Positions 16,586 to 26,446 of a stretch of 64,000 nt of DNA are shown here, in pieces. Under the pieces are notes generated by a model. The model saw nothing but the letters and a program-made list of their open reading frames with translations, did no database searches and was not told the origin of the DNA. How positions within the stretch are numbered: position 1 is the stretch's first letter; every line of letters begins with the position of its first letter. Source of the DNA: Neobacillus sp. PS3-34 (GTDB lineage: Bacteria; Bacillota; Bacilli; Bacillales; Cytobacillaceae); assembly GCF_030915465.1 (NCBI RefSeq), contig NZ_CP133267.1, positions 3,337,001 through 3,401,000 of the forward strand, in the 5' to 3' direction. The position numbers were made by a program, and so were the translations under genes.

Positions 16586-19277
16586 TTGAGTTGGATTCAC
16601 AATTTTTTCCAAATATTTAAAGGGCAAGAGGAAGATTTGGATGAAGATATAAATAATAGTCAAGTGATGGAACAAATAGAAAAACCGCAGCAACCCCACA
16701 AAAGGGAAATAGGGAAAGAAATGGAAGCGAAAGTGGCTTATCAATACCCTAAAGGGAATTTCCGCTTTCCAATCATACCGGATGGTAAAAGGGCAGTACG
16801 AAGAGTGGAGAAGAGCCCACCCAATAGACCTGAGCCTGTAGTAACTAAGCAGAAAAGTCCTGAGCCGCCTCCACCATCCATAAAACCAAGCATGCCAAAG
16901 AGTAATGCCCAACAGCCTAAAAAGGGCAGCCCATTCCGTCCTACGGAAATTCCATCGCCAGTATTCGGTTTCAACCAGCATAAAAAAATAGATGTGGTCG
17001 AACATGAACTAAGCGATTTCGGTACATATGCAGTAGATAATGAAAGCATCCAATCAACTATAGATCAAGGTGGCTTTCCGAATGGAAAAAGCCATCGAAC
17101 CCATAGAAGTAATGGGAACGGAGGAAATCATTAAACAAGAGCCAACATCCCATAGGGAAGAAACCATTGATCTAAATCCGGTAGTGGAAGTAACAGAAAT
17201 CATCGAACCAGCTCCGGTAGTGGAAAAGGCAGAAATTATCGAACCAGCTCCGGTAATGGAAAAGGCAGAAATCATCGAACCAGCTCCGGTAGTGGAAAAG
17301 GCAGAAATTATCGAACCAGACCCAGTAATGGAAAAGGCAGAAATCATCGAACCAGCTCCGGTAGTGGAAAAGGCAGAAATTATCGAACCAGCTCCGGTAA
17401 TGGAAAAGGCAGAAATCATCGAACCAGCTCCGGTAGTGGAAGTAGCAGAAACTATTATCGAACCAGCTCCGGTAGTAGAAGTGGGAGAAACCATTGAACC
17501 AGGACTAATGGAAATGGAAGAGGTCATGGAAACACAGCCTGTAATGTCTGCTGAACCAGCCGTTCTTCCTGAAATGGATGGAGCTGGTGAAGTACTCGCT
17601 TCAGAGCATGAATATAAGGAGCCTGAAAAGGACGATAGCATTAAACAAACGGAGGGCAGAAGAACTCACTTGCCGTTTAATGTTATGATGTTAAAACAGG
17701 ATAAGCGGAAATTCGAAGAGAGAAGCAGATTCAAGACTTTGGAGGTAGCACCCCAAGCCATTGCTAAAGAAGTTCCACTTATCCAAGCAGAAAAAAATAT
17801 TCCATTGAACGAAGAACATGTTTCGATAAGCATGGACTATGATCCCGAACTTGCCAGGTATCAAATTCCCGAATTTCATTTGCTAAAGCCTCCTGTTTCT
17901 AATGCAATAGATACGGATTGGCTTTCGAACCAAGAGGAGATGTTAAATCAAACTCTTCAGAATTTCAATGTGGGGGCAAAGGTTGTAAACGTCACCCAAG
18001 GCCCTTCAGTTACCCGATTTGAAGTTCAGCCGGAGCCTGGAGTGAAAGTGAATAAGATTACCAATTTAACGGACGATATTAAATTAAGTCTTGCTGCTAA
18101 AGATATAAGGATAGAAGCTCCCATCCCCGGAAAACATACAATCGGGATTGAAGTGCCTAACCAAAGTTCACGGCCTGTATTAATCAGCGAAATTATTGAG
18201 TCGTCTGTTTTTAAAGAAAGTACTTCTCCATTGACGGCAGTTCTAGGATTGGATATCTCGGGTAAGCCGATTGTGACAGACTTGAAGAAGATGCCGCATG
18301 GTCTTATTGCCGGTGCAACTGGATCGGGAAAAAGCGTATGTATTAATACGATTCTTGTAAGTCTGCTTTATAAAGCAAGTCCGGACGAATTAAAATTATT
18401 GCTGATTGATCCAAAAATGGTGGAATTGGCACCCTATAATCGGATTCCCCATCTTGTCAGCCCGGTAATTACCGATGTTAAAGCTGCAACAGCGGCATTA
18501 AAATGGGCAGTGGAAGAGATGGAACGCCGATACGAGTTATTTGCACATACCGGTGTCAGGGATATCAATCGGTTTAATGAGTTGGCCACTGAGCATAAAC
18601 GACATTCCCAAAAATTGCCGTTCATTGTTATCATCATTGATGAACTCGCTGATTTGATGATGATGTCGCCTGCTGATGTGGAGGAAGCGATCTGCAGGAT
18701 TGCCCAGAAGGCAAGGGCATGCGGAATCCATCTGATTATCGCCACCCAAAGGCCGTCAGTGGATGTCATTACAGGTTTGATAAAAGCCAATGTTCCTACT
18801 CGGATTGCTTTTTCAGTCTCTTCCCAAATTGACTCGAGAACGATCATTGACATTAGCGGGGCTGAAAAACTGCTAGGGCGCGGGGATATGCTATTTTTAG
18901 AAAATGGTTCCTCTAAACCGGTCCGTCTGCAAGGCACTTTTGTGTCGGATGAAGAAATTGACTCTGTTGTAGCCCATGCGAGGGACCAGCAGGCACCAAA
19001 CTATTTATTCGAGCAAGAGGAATTACTTAAAAAGGCGCAGGTTACAGAGGAAGAAGACGAATTATTTTTCGAGGCTTGTGAATTTGTCGTTGATCAAGGT
19101 GGGGCATCCACTTCAAGCCTGCAGCGCAGGTTTAAAATTGGTTACAATCGCGCAGCACGGCTAATGGACCTGATGGAGAAACAGGGATTTATATCAAGTG
19201 CCCGCGGAAGCAAACCACGTGAGGTCCTGATAACTGAGTCAGATCTTGAGTCCATTTATGAAGCAAGCAGCCTTTAG
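16586..19277 (+). CDS. sftA: SftA DNA translocase (FtsK/SpoIIIE family), frame broken near 17064-17085
   Basis: Soluble septum-associated DNA pump that clears chromosomal DNA from the division site. The N-terminus (MSWIHNFFQIFKG) and PTEIPSPVFGFNQ match SftA; there are no membrane helices. A long acidic linker at about residues 165-310 contains 12-residue repeats. The motor follows: beta domain, Walker A GATGSGKSVC, Walker B IIIDELADLMM, then the C-terminal gamma winged helix (SSLQRRFKIGYNRAARLMD). Translation starts at TTG 16586. Frames 2 and 3 must be joined between 17064 and about 17085, by one base too many or two missing. Repair gives about 896-897 residues, shorter than the roughly 950 of B. 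subtilis. Confidence 0.9.
17181..17500 (+). repeat. 36-bp tandem repeats inside sftA linker
   Basis: About nine consecutive units encode EIIEPAP(V)(V/M)EKA-type 12-mers; one unit is 13 residues. Units alternate between GTAGTGGAA and GTAATGGAA versions, so the array also has a 72-bp higher-order period, and adjacent copies are nearly identical in DNA. This looks like recent unequal recombination or slippage. The encoded linker is acidic and proline-rich and probably disordered. Confidence 0.9.
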
Positions 19278-19649
19278 TTTAGGTGAAAGGTTTCATGGCA
19301 GCAATTTTTAAAGTGATCCAATTAAAAATGGTATTTTTTATCAACAAGAACAAATAATACAAATAATAGATTAATGCTATCCATATTGAACCTGCCGCCA
19401 GTCTTTCTCCCATAAGGCTTCAACAAAGCTGCTAGCGGAAAAAAGTCTGATGGCAGGTTTTAAAAACCTGAAATAGGGAATATGTTTATTTGCGCAGATT
19501 TCCCCCGTTTCAAATCATTATGTTATAATGTTTTAATATGTTAAAGCTTTTTCATACACAATGAGTTCTATGAACTCACGTACAATTAGCAATTATAAAT
19601 AGATGTCATATACTGTTTTACATATAGACGTTGGTTGGAGGTTCTTTAT
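19278..19649 (+). promoter_or_regulatory. Intergenic region before murC: inverted repeat and extended -10 promoter
   Basis: The 372-base gap holds an imperfect inverted repeat at 19388-19462. AACCTGCC pairs with GGCAGGTT across a long loop, followed by TTTTAAAA, and this may end sftA transcription. An extended -10 element TGTTATAAT lies at 19521-19529, without a clear -35, and is the best murC promoter candidate. No ORF is credible here. Confidence 0.45.
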
Positions 19650-20951
19650 ATGACTATTCACCATTTCGTAGGTATAAAGGGGTCGGGAATGAGTGCACTG
19701 GCACAAATTCTGCACGATATGAAGTTTGAGGTGCAGGGCTCCGATGTTGAAAAGCGATTTTTTACACAAATAGCTCTTGAACAATCAGGAATAAAAATTC
19801 TTCCTTTTCAAAAGGAAAATATTCAGCCGGGTATGACAATTATTGCAGGTAATGCCTATCCCGATACGCATGAGGAAATACAGGAGGCAATGAAGCTAGG
19901 TCTTCCGATTGTACGCTATCATCGTTTCCTCGGAGACTTCATGCAAAATTTCACAAGTGTCGCTGTTACAGGCGCCCATGGAAAAACCTCTACGACTGGC
20001 TTGCTTGCTCATGTAATGAAAGGGGCTAAGCCAACTTCCTTTTTAATCGGTGACGGTACTGGTAAAGGTGAAGAGGGATCTGAATACTTCGTTTTTGAAG
20101 CTTGCGAATATAGAAGGCACTTTTTATCGTATTTTCCGGATTATACAATCATGACGAATATCGATTTTGATCATCCTGATTATTTTGCCAATATTGAAGA
20201 TGTGTGCTCGGCTTTCCAGGAGATGGCACTTCAAGTAAAGAAAGGTATTTTTGCCTGCGGAGATGATGAGCAGTTGCAAAAAATCCAGGCAAAAGTTCCA
20301 GTGCTTTTTTACGGATTTGGCGAGGAGAATGATTATCAAGCCAAAAATCTTGTTACATCATCTGAAGGAACGACCTTTGATGTGTTTATAAGAAACACCT
20401 TGTTCGAAACGTTCTCCATTCCTACATTTGGGAACCATAACGTTTTAAATTCATTAGCGGTAATTGCTTTATGCCATTACGAGGAATTGGATGTAGAAAT
20501 AGTTAAGGAACAGCTTAAAACATTCCAGGGTGTTAAAAGAAGGTTCTCGGAAAAAAACATGGGTTCACAGATTCTTATTGACGACTATGCCCATCATCCA
20601 ACTGAAATTAAGGCTACAATCGATGCGGCAAGGCAGAAGTATCCTGATAAAGAAATCGTAGCTGTTTTTCAGCCGCATACATTTACACGTACCCAAACAT
20701 TTTTGGAAGACTTTGCAGATAGCCTGAATTTAGCAGACAAAGTGTATCTTTGTGAAATTTTTGGTTCAGCAAGGGAGAATCATGGCAAACTTTCCATAAA
20801 GGATCTTCAGGAAAGGGTAGAACGTTCTGAAATCTTGTCTGAAGAAAATACCTCAATGCTTCAGCAACATGACAATAGTGTCATTGTTTTTATGGGAGCA
20901 GGAGATATACAGAAGTTTCAGGAAGCATACGAGAAGCAATTAACGGTATAA
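19650..20951 (+). CDS. murC: UDP-N-acetylmuramate--L-alanine ligase
   Basis: Cytoplasmic Mur ligase that adds L-alanine to UDP-MurNAc. The N-terminus [17 protein letters not shown] is the dinucleotide-like UDP-binding loop; [12 protein letters not shown] the ATP P-loop; [10 protein letters not shown] and FQPHTFTRT belong to the C-terminal domain. I chose ATG 19650 because GGAGG at 19637-19641 would otherwise lie inside the gene; the TTG at 19635 is discarded. The product is 433 residues, like B. subtilis MurC (432). Confidence 0.96.
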   Translation: MTIHHFVGIKGSGMSALAQILHDMKFEVQGSDVEKRFFTQIALEQSGIKILPFQKENIQPGMTIIAGNAYPDTHEEIQEAMKLGLPIVRYHRFLGDFMQNFTSVAVTGAHGKTSTTGLLAHVMKGAKPTSFLIGDGTGKGEEGSEYFVFEACEYRRHFLSYFPDYTIMTNIDFDHPDYFANIEDVCSAFQEMALQVKKGIFACGDDEQLQKIQAKVPVLFYGFGEENDYQAKNLVTSSEGTTFDVFIRNTLFETFSIPTFGNHNVLNSLAVIALCHYEELDVEIVKEQLKTFQGVKRRFSEKNMGSQILIDDYAHHPTEIKATIDAARQKYPDKEIVAVFQPHTFTRTQTFLEDFADSLNLADKVYLCEIFGSARENHGKLSIKDLQERVERSEILSEENTSMLQQHDNSVIVFMGAGDIQKFQEAYEKQLTV

Positions 20952-20954
20952 GGA

Positions 20955-20987
20955 AAAGGGATGTCCAAAAGCGGACATCCCTTTTTA
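20955..20987. terminator. Bidirectional terminator between murC and ampS
   Basis: AAAGGGATGTCC pairs with GGACATCCCTTT around a short loop, with A and T runs on either side. Confidence 0.88.
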
Positions 20988-20989
20988 AA

Positions 20990-22105
20990 TTATTTTAAGT
21001 TTTCCGGATTCAATACTTCCAGCTCAGGAATGACGAATCGACCGTCTTTTCGGATTAAAACATCGTCAAAATAGATTTCTCCGCCGCCGTATTCAGGGCG
21101 CTGGATATTGACCATATCCCAGTGAATGTTTGAATGGTTGCCGTTGAAGGCATCATCATAGCATTGCCCTGGAGTAAAGTGGAAGCTTCCGTCTATTTTC
21201 TCATCGAATAAGATATCCTGCATTGGATTAAGAATGTAAGGATTTACCCCTATCGCAAACTCTCCAACAAAGCGTGCGCCTTCATCAGTATCAAAGATTT
21301 TATTGATTCGTTCGCTGTCATTCGATTCAGCTTCAACAATTTTCCCGTCTCTAAAAGTAAGTTTTACATTCTCAAAGGTAAAGCCCTGATATGGAGATGG
21401 AGTGTTGTAAGTGATTACGCCATTGACAGAGTCACGTACTGGGGCAGAATAAACCTCTCCATCAGGAATGTTAAGCCTTCCTGCACATTTGATCGCAGGG
21501 ATGTCTTTGATAGAAAAAGAAAGGTCCGTACCAGGACCAGTAATTCTGACCTTGTCTGTCCGGTTCATTAATTCAACAAGGCTGTCCATTGCTTTATCCA
21601 TTTTTCCATAATCGAGATTGCATACATTGAAGTAGAAGTCTTCGAAGGCTTCCGTACTCATTTTAGCTAATTGAGCCATTGAAGAATTCGGGTAACGAAG
21701 AACGACCCACTTCGTTTTTGGTACACGAATATCGCGATGCACCTTTTTGCCAACCGTACCGCCATAAATTTTCATTTTGTCAGCTGGTACATCTGCATGC
21801 TCATTAATGTTATCACCGGAGCGAAGTCCTATGTATGCATCCATTTTGCTCATGACAGCCGCTTCAAAATCGGCAATCATATTAAATTGCTCTTCCTGTG
21901 CACCCATTAACATCGAGCGGTCAACCTGCTGGTCTTTTAATAGGACAAACGGATAGCCTCCTGCTGCATATGCTTCCTTTACAAGAGCAGTAACCAGTTC
22001 ACGCTGCAGGCCGAAATTTTCTATAAGCACTTTTTCGCCTTTTTGGAGCTGAACTGAGTAATTAATTAAATTTCTTGCCAATGTTTCAATACGTGGATCT
22101 TTCAT
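20990..22105 (-). CDS. ampS: M29 family aminopeptidase (AmpS/PepS-like)
   Basis: Metallo-aminopeptidase of the thermophilic aminopeptidase (M29) family. Conserved points are PDGEVYSAPVRDSVNG with a metal glutamate, GEFAIGVNP, and NIHWDMV with the histidine and aspartate ligands near the C-terminus. The ATG at 22105 has GGAGGCG upstream; the longer ORF start at 22126 lacks a site. The product has 371 residues, somewhat shorter than the roughly 410 of classical members but with all ligand motifs. It is convergent with murC. Confidence 0.85.
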   Translation of the reverse strand: MKDPRIETLARNLINYSVQLQKGEKVLIENFGLQRELVTALVKEAYAAGGYPFVLLKDQQVDRSMLMGAQEEQFNMIADFEAAVMSKMDAYIGLRSGDNINEHADVPADKMKIYGGTVGKKVHRDIRVPKTKWVVLRYPNSSMAQLAKMSTEAFEDFYFNVCNLDYGKMDKAMDSLVELMNRTDKVRITGPGTDLSFSIKDIPAIKCAGRLNIPDGEVYSAPVRDSVNGVITYNTPSPYQGFTFENVKLTFRDGKIVEAESNDSERINKIFDTDEGARFVGEFAIGVNPYILNPMQDILFDEKIDGSFHFTPGQCYDDAFNGNHSNIHWDMVNIQRPEYGGGEIYFDDVLIRKDGRFVIPELEVLNPENLK

Positions 22106-22261
22106 TTTATAACGCCTCCAACACATTTAGTAGAGATACATTAATATTGTAACCGAATTCATCACTGTTGTTGATAATTATTCCTTCATAAAGAAATTTT
22201 TCAATAGCCTTGCAGGAAAGCGTGACTATTTTCTTGAAATAGTATATAAAAAGATGGCCCG

Positions 22262-22286
22262 GTTTATTTTAAAGCGGGTTGGGTAA
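22262..22286 (+). promoter_or_regulatory. Sigma-B-type promoter before ytxG
   Basis: GTTTAT at 22262-22267 and GGGTAA at 22281-22286 are separated by 13 bases. The general stress consensus is GTTTAA, 12-15 bases, GGGTAT. It lies about 35 bases upstream of the ytxG start. The B. subtilis ytxGHJ operon is known to be sigma-B dependent, so the match is in context. Confidence 0.75.
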
Positions 22287-22320
22287 TAGATAACTGTAGA
22301 TAAATATGGAGGTGCAGGGA

Positions 22321-22803
22321 ATGAAAATTATTTTGTACTTGAGCGTAGCCCTTATAGCGGTCGCTTTTTTTGTACTTGTCATTTACTTATCAAAAACATT
22401 GAAATCACTTCAAAAGACGCTTGAAAGTGTTTCGAAAACCTTGGTTGGGCTGGAGGGCCAGCTGGATGGAGTGACAAGGGAAACAACAGTGCTGTTACAT
22501 AAGACCAACACACTGGCAGACGATATCCAAAGAAAATCGGAAAGCTTAAATACTGTAGTGGATGCAGTAAAAGATGTAGGAAAAGCAGTCAATAAATTTA
22601 ATCATTCTATACAGAATATTACCAACACTGTGGATAGGCAGATTGAACAAAATAAAGAAAAAATTTCACAAGTTATGCAGTGGAGTAATGTTTTCCTAGA
22701 ATTAAAGGATAAGTGGAAATCTAAAAAGGAAAAGACTTACACGGTCCCTGAACACGAATTGATGGCCAGAGAAAGCCAGCGGGAAAGAGTAAGGTCACGA
22801 TAG
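22321..22803 (+). CDS. ytxG: YtxG, DUF948 general stress protein
   Basis: Small membrane-anchored protein of about 160 residues. Residues 1-25 ([23 protein letters not shown]) form one transmembrane helix; the rest is coiled coil rich in S, T and K heptads (DUF948). The ATG at 22321 follows GAGGTG; the ATG at 22306 would place that site inside the gene. It is first in the ytxG-ytxH cluster behind the sigma-B-like promoter. Confidence 0.85.
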   Translation: MKIILYLSVALIAVAFFVLVIYLSKTLKSLQKTLESVSKTLVGLEGQLDGVTRETTVLLHKTNTLADDIQRKSESLNTVVDAVKDVGKAVNKFNHSIQNITNTVDRQIEQNKEKISQVMQWSNVFLELKDKWKSKKEKTYTVPEHELMARESQRERVRSR

Positions 22804-22821
22804 ATTAAGAGGAGGATTAAT

Positions 22822-23340
22822 ATGGCAGGCAGAGAGTATGAAACTAGAGAAACCAATCAAATAAAAAATGAAGGAAGTCCCGGCTCTAAGGAATTCTTTA
22901 TGGGAGCATTGTTCGGAGGCATCGTAGGAGCTGCTGTTGCATTATTTTTGGCTCCCAAATCTGGTAAGGATATGAGGGATACAATTAATCAGCAGGCAAT
23001 CCTGGTGAAAGATAAAACAGCTCCAGTACTGGAAAATGTAGTGAATAAGAGTACTAATATCGTATCAATGACGAAAGAGAAATCGGCATCATTGACTCAG
23101 GCGGTAACAGAGCAAACAGCCGGACTTGTCAATAAAGCTAAAAGCCTCACGGGTACCATCGGAAACGAAGGTGAAAAGCAAGAGACAACAACATATATCC
23201 CAATTAATGGTTCAACTGCTCAAACTAGCAAGCCAAAATCATTTGATGATTTAACACTTGCTGATGAAACCGATGTAAAGCAAAAGCTGGAAGAAGCAAA
23301 AAAAGCTTTTGATGAAGAGGAAAGCAAGATTAATAATTAA
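22822..23340 (+). CDS. ytxH: YtxH-family general stress protein
   Basis: A 172-residue protein of the YtxH (gas vesicle-like) family. Residues about 24-45 (FFMGALFGGIVGAAVALFLAPKSGKDMR) are the signature glycine-rich membrane segment followed by the APKSGK motif. The C-terminal part is helical, repeat-like and charged. GAGGAGG precedes the ATG, 18 bases after ytxG, so it shares that transcript. The molecular role is unknown. Confidence 0.85.
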   Translation: MAGREYETRETNQIKNEGSPGSKEFFMGALFGGIVGAAVALFLAPKSGKDMRDTINQQAILVKDKTAPVLENVVNKSTNIVSMTKEKSASLTQAVTEQTAGLVNKAKSLTGTIGNEGEKQETTTYIPINGSTAQTSKPKSFDDLTLADETDVKQKLEEAKKAFDEEESKINN

Positions 23341-23428
23341 GTTTTAATACTGAATATTTGTCTTAAAAACGGTGAAATGATACAGTGGAACTACAAGAAG
23401 TGGGGATTATTATCCCCGCTTTTATTAT

Positions 23429-23602
23429 CGTCTTGGAAATTATAAAATTAAATGAAGTGGATAACTTCTACTAAGTTGTAATAATCTAGCTCCAGCGCCC
23501 AGCCCCTCGGGGTCATAAGCCAAATCACTCCAGAAATCAGGATTTCCTGCGTGATTCGTCTTATGCCTGTCGGGGCTAACCAGGACGCTTGCGCCTTTTG
23601 TT
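23429..23602 (+). repeat. Composite hairpin repeat, copy B (backbone only)
   Basis: This is the shortest of the three copies, about 174 bp, in the ytxH-ytxJ gap. It has the GAAATTATAAAATTAAATG start, the CTAGCTCCAGCGCCCAGCCCC segment and the CATAAG/CTTATG hairpin, but no 60-bp module. Because of it, ytxH and ytxJ are about 300 bases apart and ytxJ may need its own promoter or read-through. A short hairpin, GTGGGGAT/ATCCCCGC at 23400-23418, just precedes it and may end ytxH transcription. Confidence 0.85.
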
Positions 23603-23641
23603 TTTCCAGGATTTTCATTTCACTAAAATAGGAGAGATACC

Positions 23642-23974
23642 ATGCTTGAGAAGATAAACTCAATTGAAGAATTTGATGAGCTATTAAGCAATAAAAAGAA
23701 CCTTATTGTTTTGAAACATAGTTCAACCTGCCCAATCAGCCATGCTGCATATGAGGAGTATCAGAAGTTTGCATCCGAAAGCCAGAAGGTCCCTGCTTAT
23801 TTTTTAGTAGTGCAGGATTCCCGGTCACTATCAAACCATATTGCCGAGAAGTTTGAAATTAAACACGAATCTCCGCAAGCCATTTTGTTTGCAGGGGAGA
23901 AACCGGTTTGGAATGCTTCACACTGGAAAATTAACACTCGTGCCTTGAAGGACGCTGTAAGCATTAACGAATAA
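23642..23974 (+). CDS. ytxJ: Monothiol bacilliredoxin BrxC (YtxJ)
   Basis: A 110-residue thioredoxin-fold protein of the YtxJ family, which removes bacillithiol from proteins. The single active-site cysteine is in HSSTCPISHAAY near residue 30 (TCPIS in place of CxxC). ESPQAILF is the cis-proline region. It completes the ytxG-ytxH-ytxJ general stress set, although repeat copy B separates it from ytxH. A GGAGAG site precedes the ATG. Confidence 0.9.
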   Translation: MLEKINSIEEFDELLSNKKNLIVLKHSSTCPISHAAYEEYQKFASESQKVPAYFLVVQDSRSLSNHIAEKFEIKHESPQAILFAGEKPVWNASHWKINTRALKDAVSINE

Positions 23975-24016
23975 AAAAACGGACGCACGGGTTTTAGCCC
24001 ATGCGTCCGTTTTTTT
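23975..24016. terminator. Bidirectional terminator between ytxJ and the FtsA-like gene
   Basis: AAAACGGACGCA pairs with TGCGTCCGTTTT, with long A and T runs. Confidence 0.88.
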
Positions 24017-26184
24017 TATTTAATTTCTTCCAGATGAGGCCAAACAATTTTCAGTTCGTCCCCTGGTGCCAGCTGGTCATAAAAGGTTGTCTGATTATCA
24101 TTTTTTAACAGCATGAAATGGCCATTTGCTTTCTCGGGCAATTCTATGTCTACATATTTAAATAAATCCTGAAAGATAAAAGGAGATGTTTCTTTTTCAA
24201 TTACTTCAATCTCATCCCCATCAATCAAAAAGTCATCTTCTGTAAGAGCCTGGCCGTTTCTTATTACTTCTGCAATCGTTTTGGAAAGCTGAACCTTTTC
24301 TCCATTAAAAAAGATTGGCATGGTTTCGGTCACTTTAATATTTTGGAAAGCTGCCAAGTCCTTTACGGAAAGTCGGCACTTTTCTGTTAGTTGGATTTCA
24401 TCCTGATCCCTGAATGCATCCTGTTCCTTAGCTTCCTTCCCATTCAAAAACAGCTTTCCGGCAAGGGAGGGGATGCTTATTTCTTTCCGATTTAGTGAGA
24501 GGCGGAAGCTTTTTAATTGCTCCAGCAATTTCCCTTTTTGAAGAGCCTCAAACAGATCACTGATTGATTCAGGATTTTTAATTTGCAGCTCATCCCTATC
24601 TCTGACCATATTCTCAGCCGTTGCCTTCACTCCATTACATAGAATTAATGGAGAAACTTCGTAATTTATCCCATTAAGCGAAACTTTTTTGACAGGCAGA
24701 TGGTCTATTAAATCCTTGATTCGCAGTTCGGTTTGTTCGCCATCTGCCCCTTTTGTAACTTCAAGATGATCCCCATTTTTAACGGACTCATCCAATGAAC
24801 TGCTTTCTCCATTTTTTAAAATAAGTGGAGAGGAACCTAATTTTCCGGGTATGGTGATGACTTTTCCATTTAGAGAAACGATTTTCGCGCAAGCCAGGCT
24901 TCCCGAACAGTTTGTTCATTTTTATTCCGGCAGCCAGCAGGCAATCGCCTATTGTCAGCTGTTTTATTTCAAATAATCTGAGCGGCTGTCCGTTCACATA
25001 GACAGTTACATATTGAACAGGGGTATTATGGGCCGCAACGGCAATGCCAATTGGCGTGACTAATTCAGGCCCTTATGAATATGGCTGGCAACTGTTAAAC
25101 CGGAAATGGCATCAATTCCTCTGACGGCTACGCGATTTGCAGGGAGCTGCAGGCGATTTGCAACTCTCAGTGGTAAATCAGGGGTCAGGCTGCCTCCTCC
25201 GACAAGCATAACGGCTTTCGGGGATTTTTGATTATTTAAAAGCAGAATCTCATTGCAAATTGCTTCTGCCAGCTGGTCAAGTGAACCAGAAATTTGTTGA
25301 ATCACTTCCTTTTTTTCCACTTCGGTTTCAAATCCAAGAATATCAGATATCAAAACAGTTTCATTTGTGTGTAATTCCCGCTTTGCTTTTTCAGCAAGGG
25401 GAAAATCAAGCAGGTATTGGTCACTGATTGCTTCTGTAATCTCGTCGCCGGCGACAGGCACCATACCATAAGCAATAATCGTTCCCTGATCGGTAATTGC
25501 GATGTCTGAAGTACCAGCTCCAATATCAACGAGTGCTACATTTAGCCTGCGCATGGAAGGGGGAATCAGCACGTTTATGGCTGCAATCGGCTCCAATGTT
25601 AAAGCGTCCATTTCAAGTCCTGAACGATGGAGGGCGGAAATTAGTGATTCTACAACCACCTTTGGCAAAAAGGTAGCAATAATTTCGACAGATGCTTCTG
25701 CACCTGTCTGGTCAATCAAGCTTCCGATTTCCTGGCCATCAAGGCGGTAATAAAGGACAGAATAACCGACACAATAATAATGTGAGTTATCGGTGATTTG
25801 TTTTTGGGCAGCGATAGCCTGAGCACTTTGAACGGCGCTCAGCTCCAGATGGAGGATATCTTGTTTGGTCAGCATGGGCTTGCCGTTAATATCGACGACT
25901 GTCTCAGCACGTTCGGTTCTCAGGGATCTGCCTGCGGCAGCAACACAGACTCTATTAAGCGGGCCATAATCTTTTTCTAGCTCTTCCTTTATTTCACTGA
26001 TTACTTTTGAGACGGCTAAAATATCATGGATCTGTCCATCAAGCATAGCGCGTTCTGTATGTTCTTTCGAAAGAATATCTACGACATGAAATGACTCATC
26101 TTGTTTTTCAAGAATAATTCCCACAACAGAACGAGTTCCGATATCGAGTGCGAAAATCCTGTTTTTTCCATCCAACCTATTCAC
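24016..26184 (-). CDS. FtsA/PilM-like actin-fold protein with beta-grasp-like C-terminal repeats (two frame breaks)
   Basis: The first 375 residues are an FtsA/PilM actin-like ATPase: phosphate-1 FALDIGTRSVVG, an SHS2-like 1C insert, phosphate-2 VALVDIGAGTSD and adenosine motif VMLVGGGSLTPDLP. No C-terminal amphipathic membrane helix of classical FtsA is seen. Instead about 340 residues follow with a repeated pattern: a strand with an NG turn, then a GD(E/H)(L/I) strand as in ThiS/SLBB-like beta-grasp folds (NGDHLEV, DRDELQI, DQDEIQL, DGDEIEV, PGDELKI). Breaks at about 25070 and 24890 both lie at GGCC-type contexts; repair gives about 723 residues. It is inserted between ytxJ and aroA(G). A divisome, pilus-like or scaffold role is inferred only. 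Confidence 0.75.
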
Positions 26185-26446
26185 CTTCTTATAAATGAAG
26201 ACATATATTGCTTTAGTACTTAAAAGCGTTTAATTAATAAAGAAAAATGATGACAAAGAAATTTGTTTCCTATATAATAAATCCTAATTATATTGCAAAT
26301 CGTAACATATTTTCTCCGACCATTAAAGAAGATTCAGAACTCTTCAGAAAAAGCCCTTTTTTAGCTTTTTTATTAATGTGGGGTAGAATGGTTAAATGCT
26401 ATTTAACCTTTTACAAGGTTTTAAAATAGAAAGGACGGGACGAATA

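Noticed and set aside
17181..17500. Regular 36-bp periodicity reminiscent of a CRISPR array
   Set aside because: The units are directly adjacent with no unique spacers, and they encode an in-frame acidic peptide repeat. No cas gene is nearby.
17054..17641. A 195-codon open frame on the minus strand, rich in Ser, Thr, Gly and Ile
   Set aside because: It is the antisense shadow of the sftA repeat array; its repeats mirror the 36-bp units and it lacks a ribosome binding site and any family resemblance.
26185..26446. A small open frame of 60 codons before aroA
   Set aside because: The region is AT-rich and intergenic, the frame has no ribosome binding site and the residues look random.
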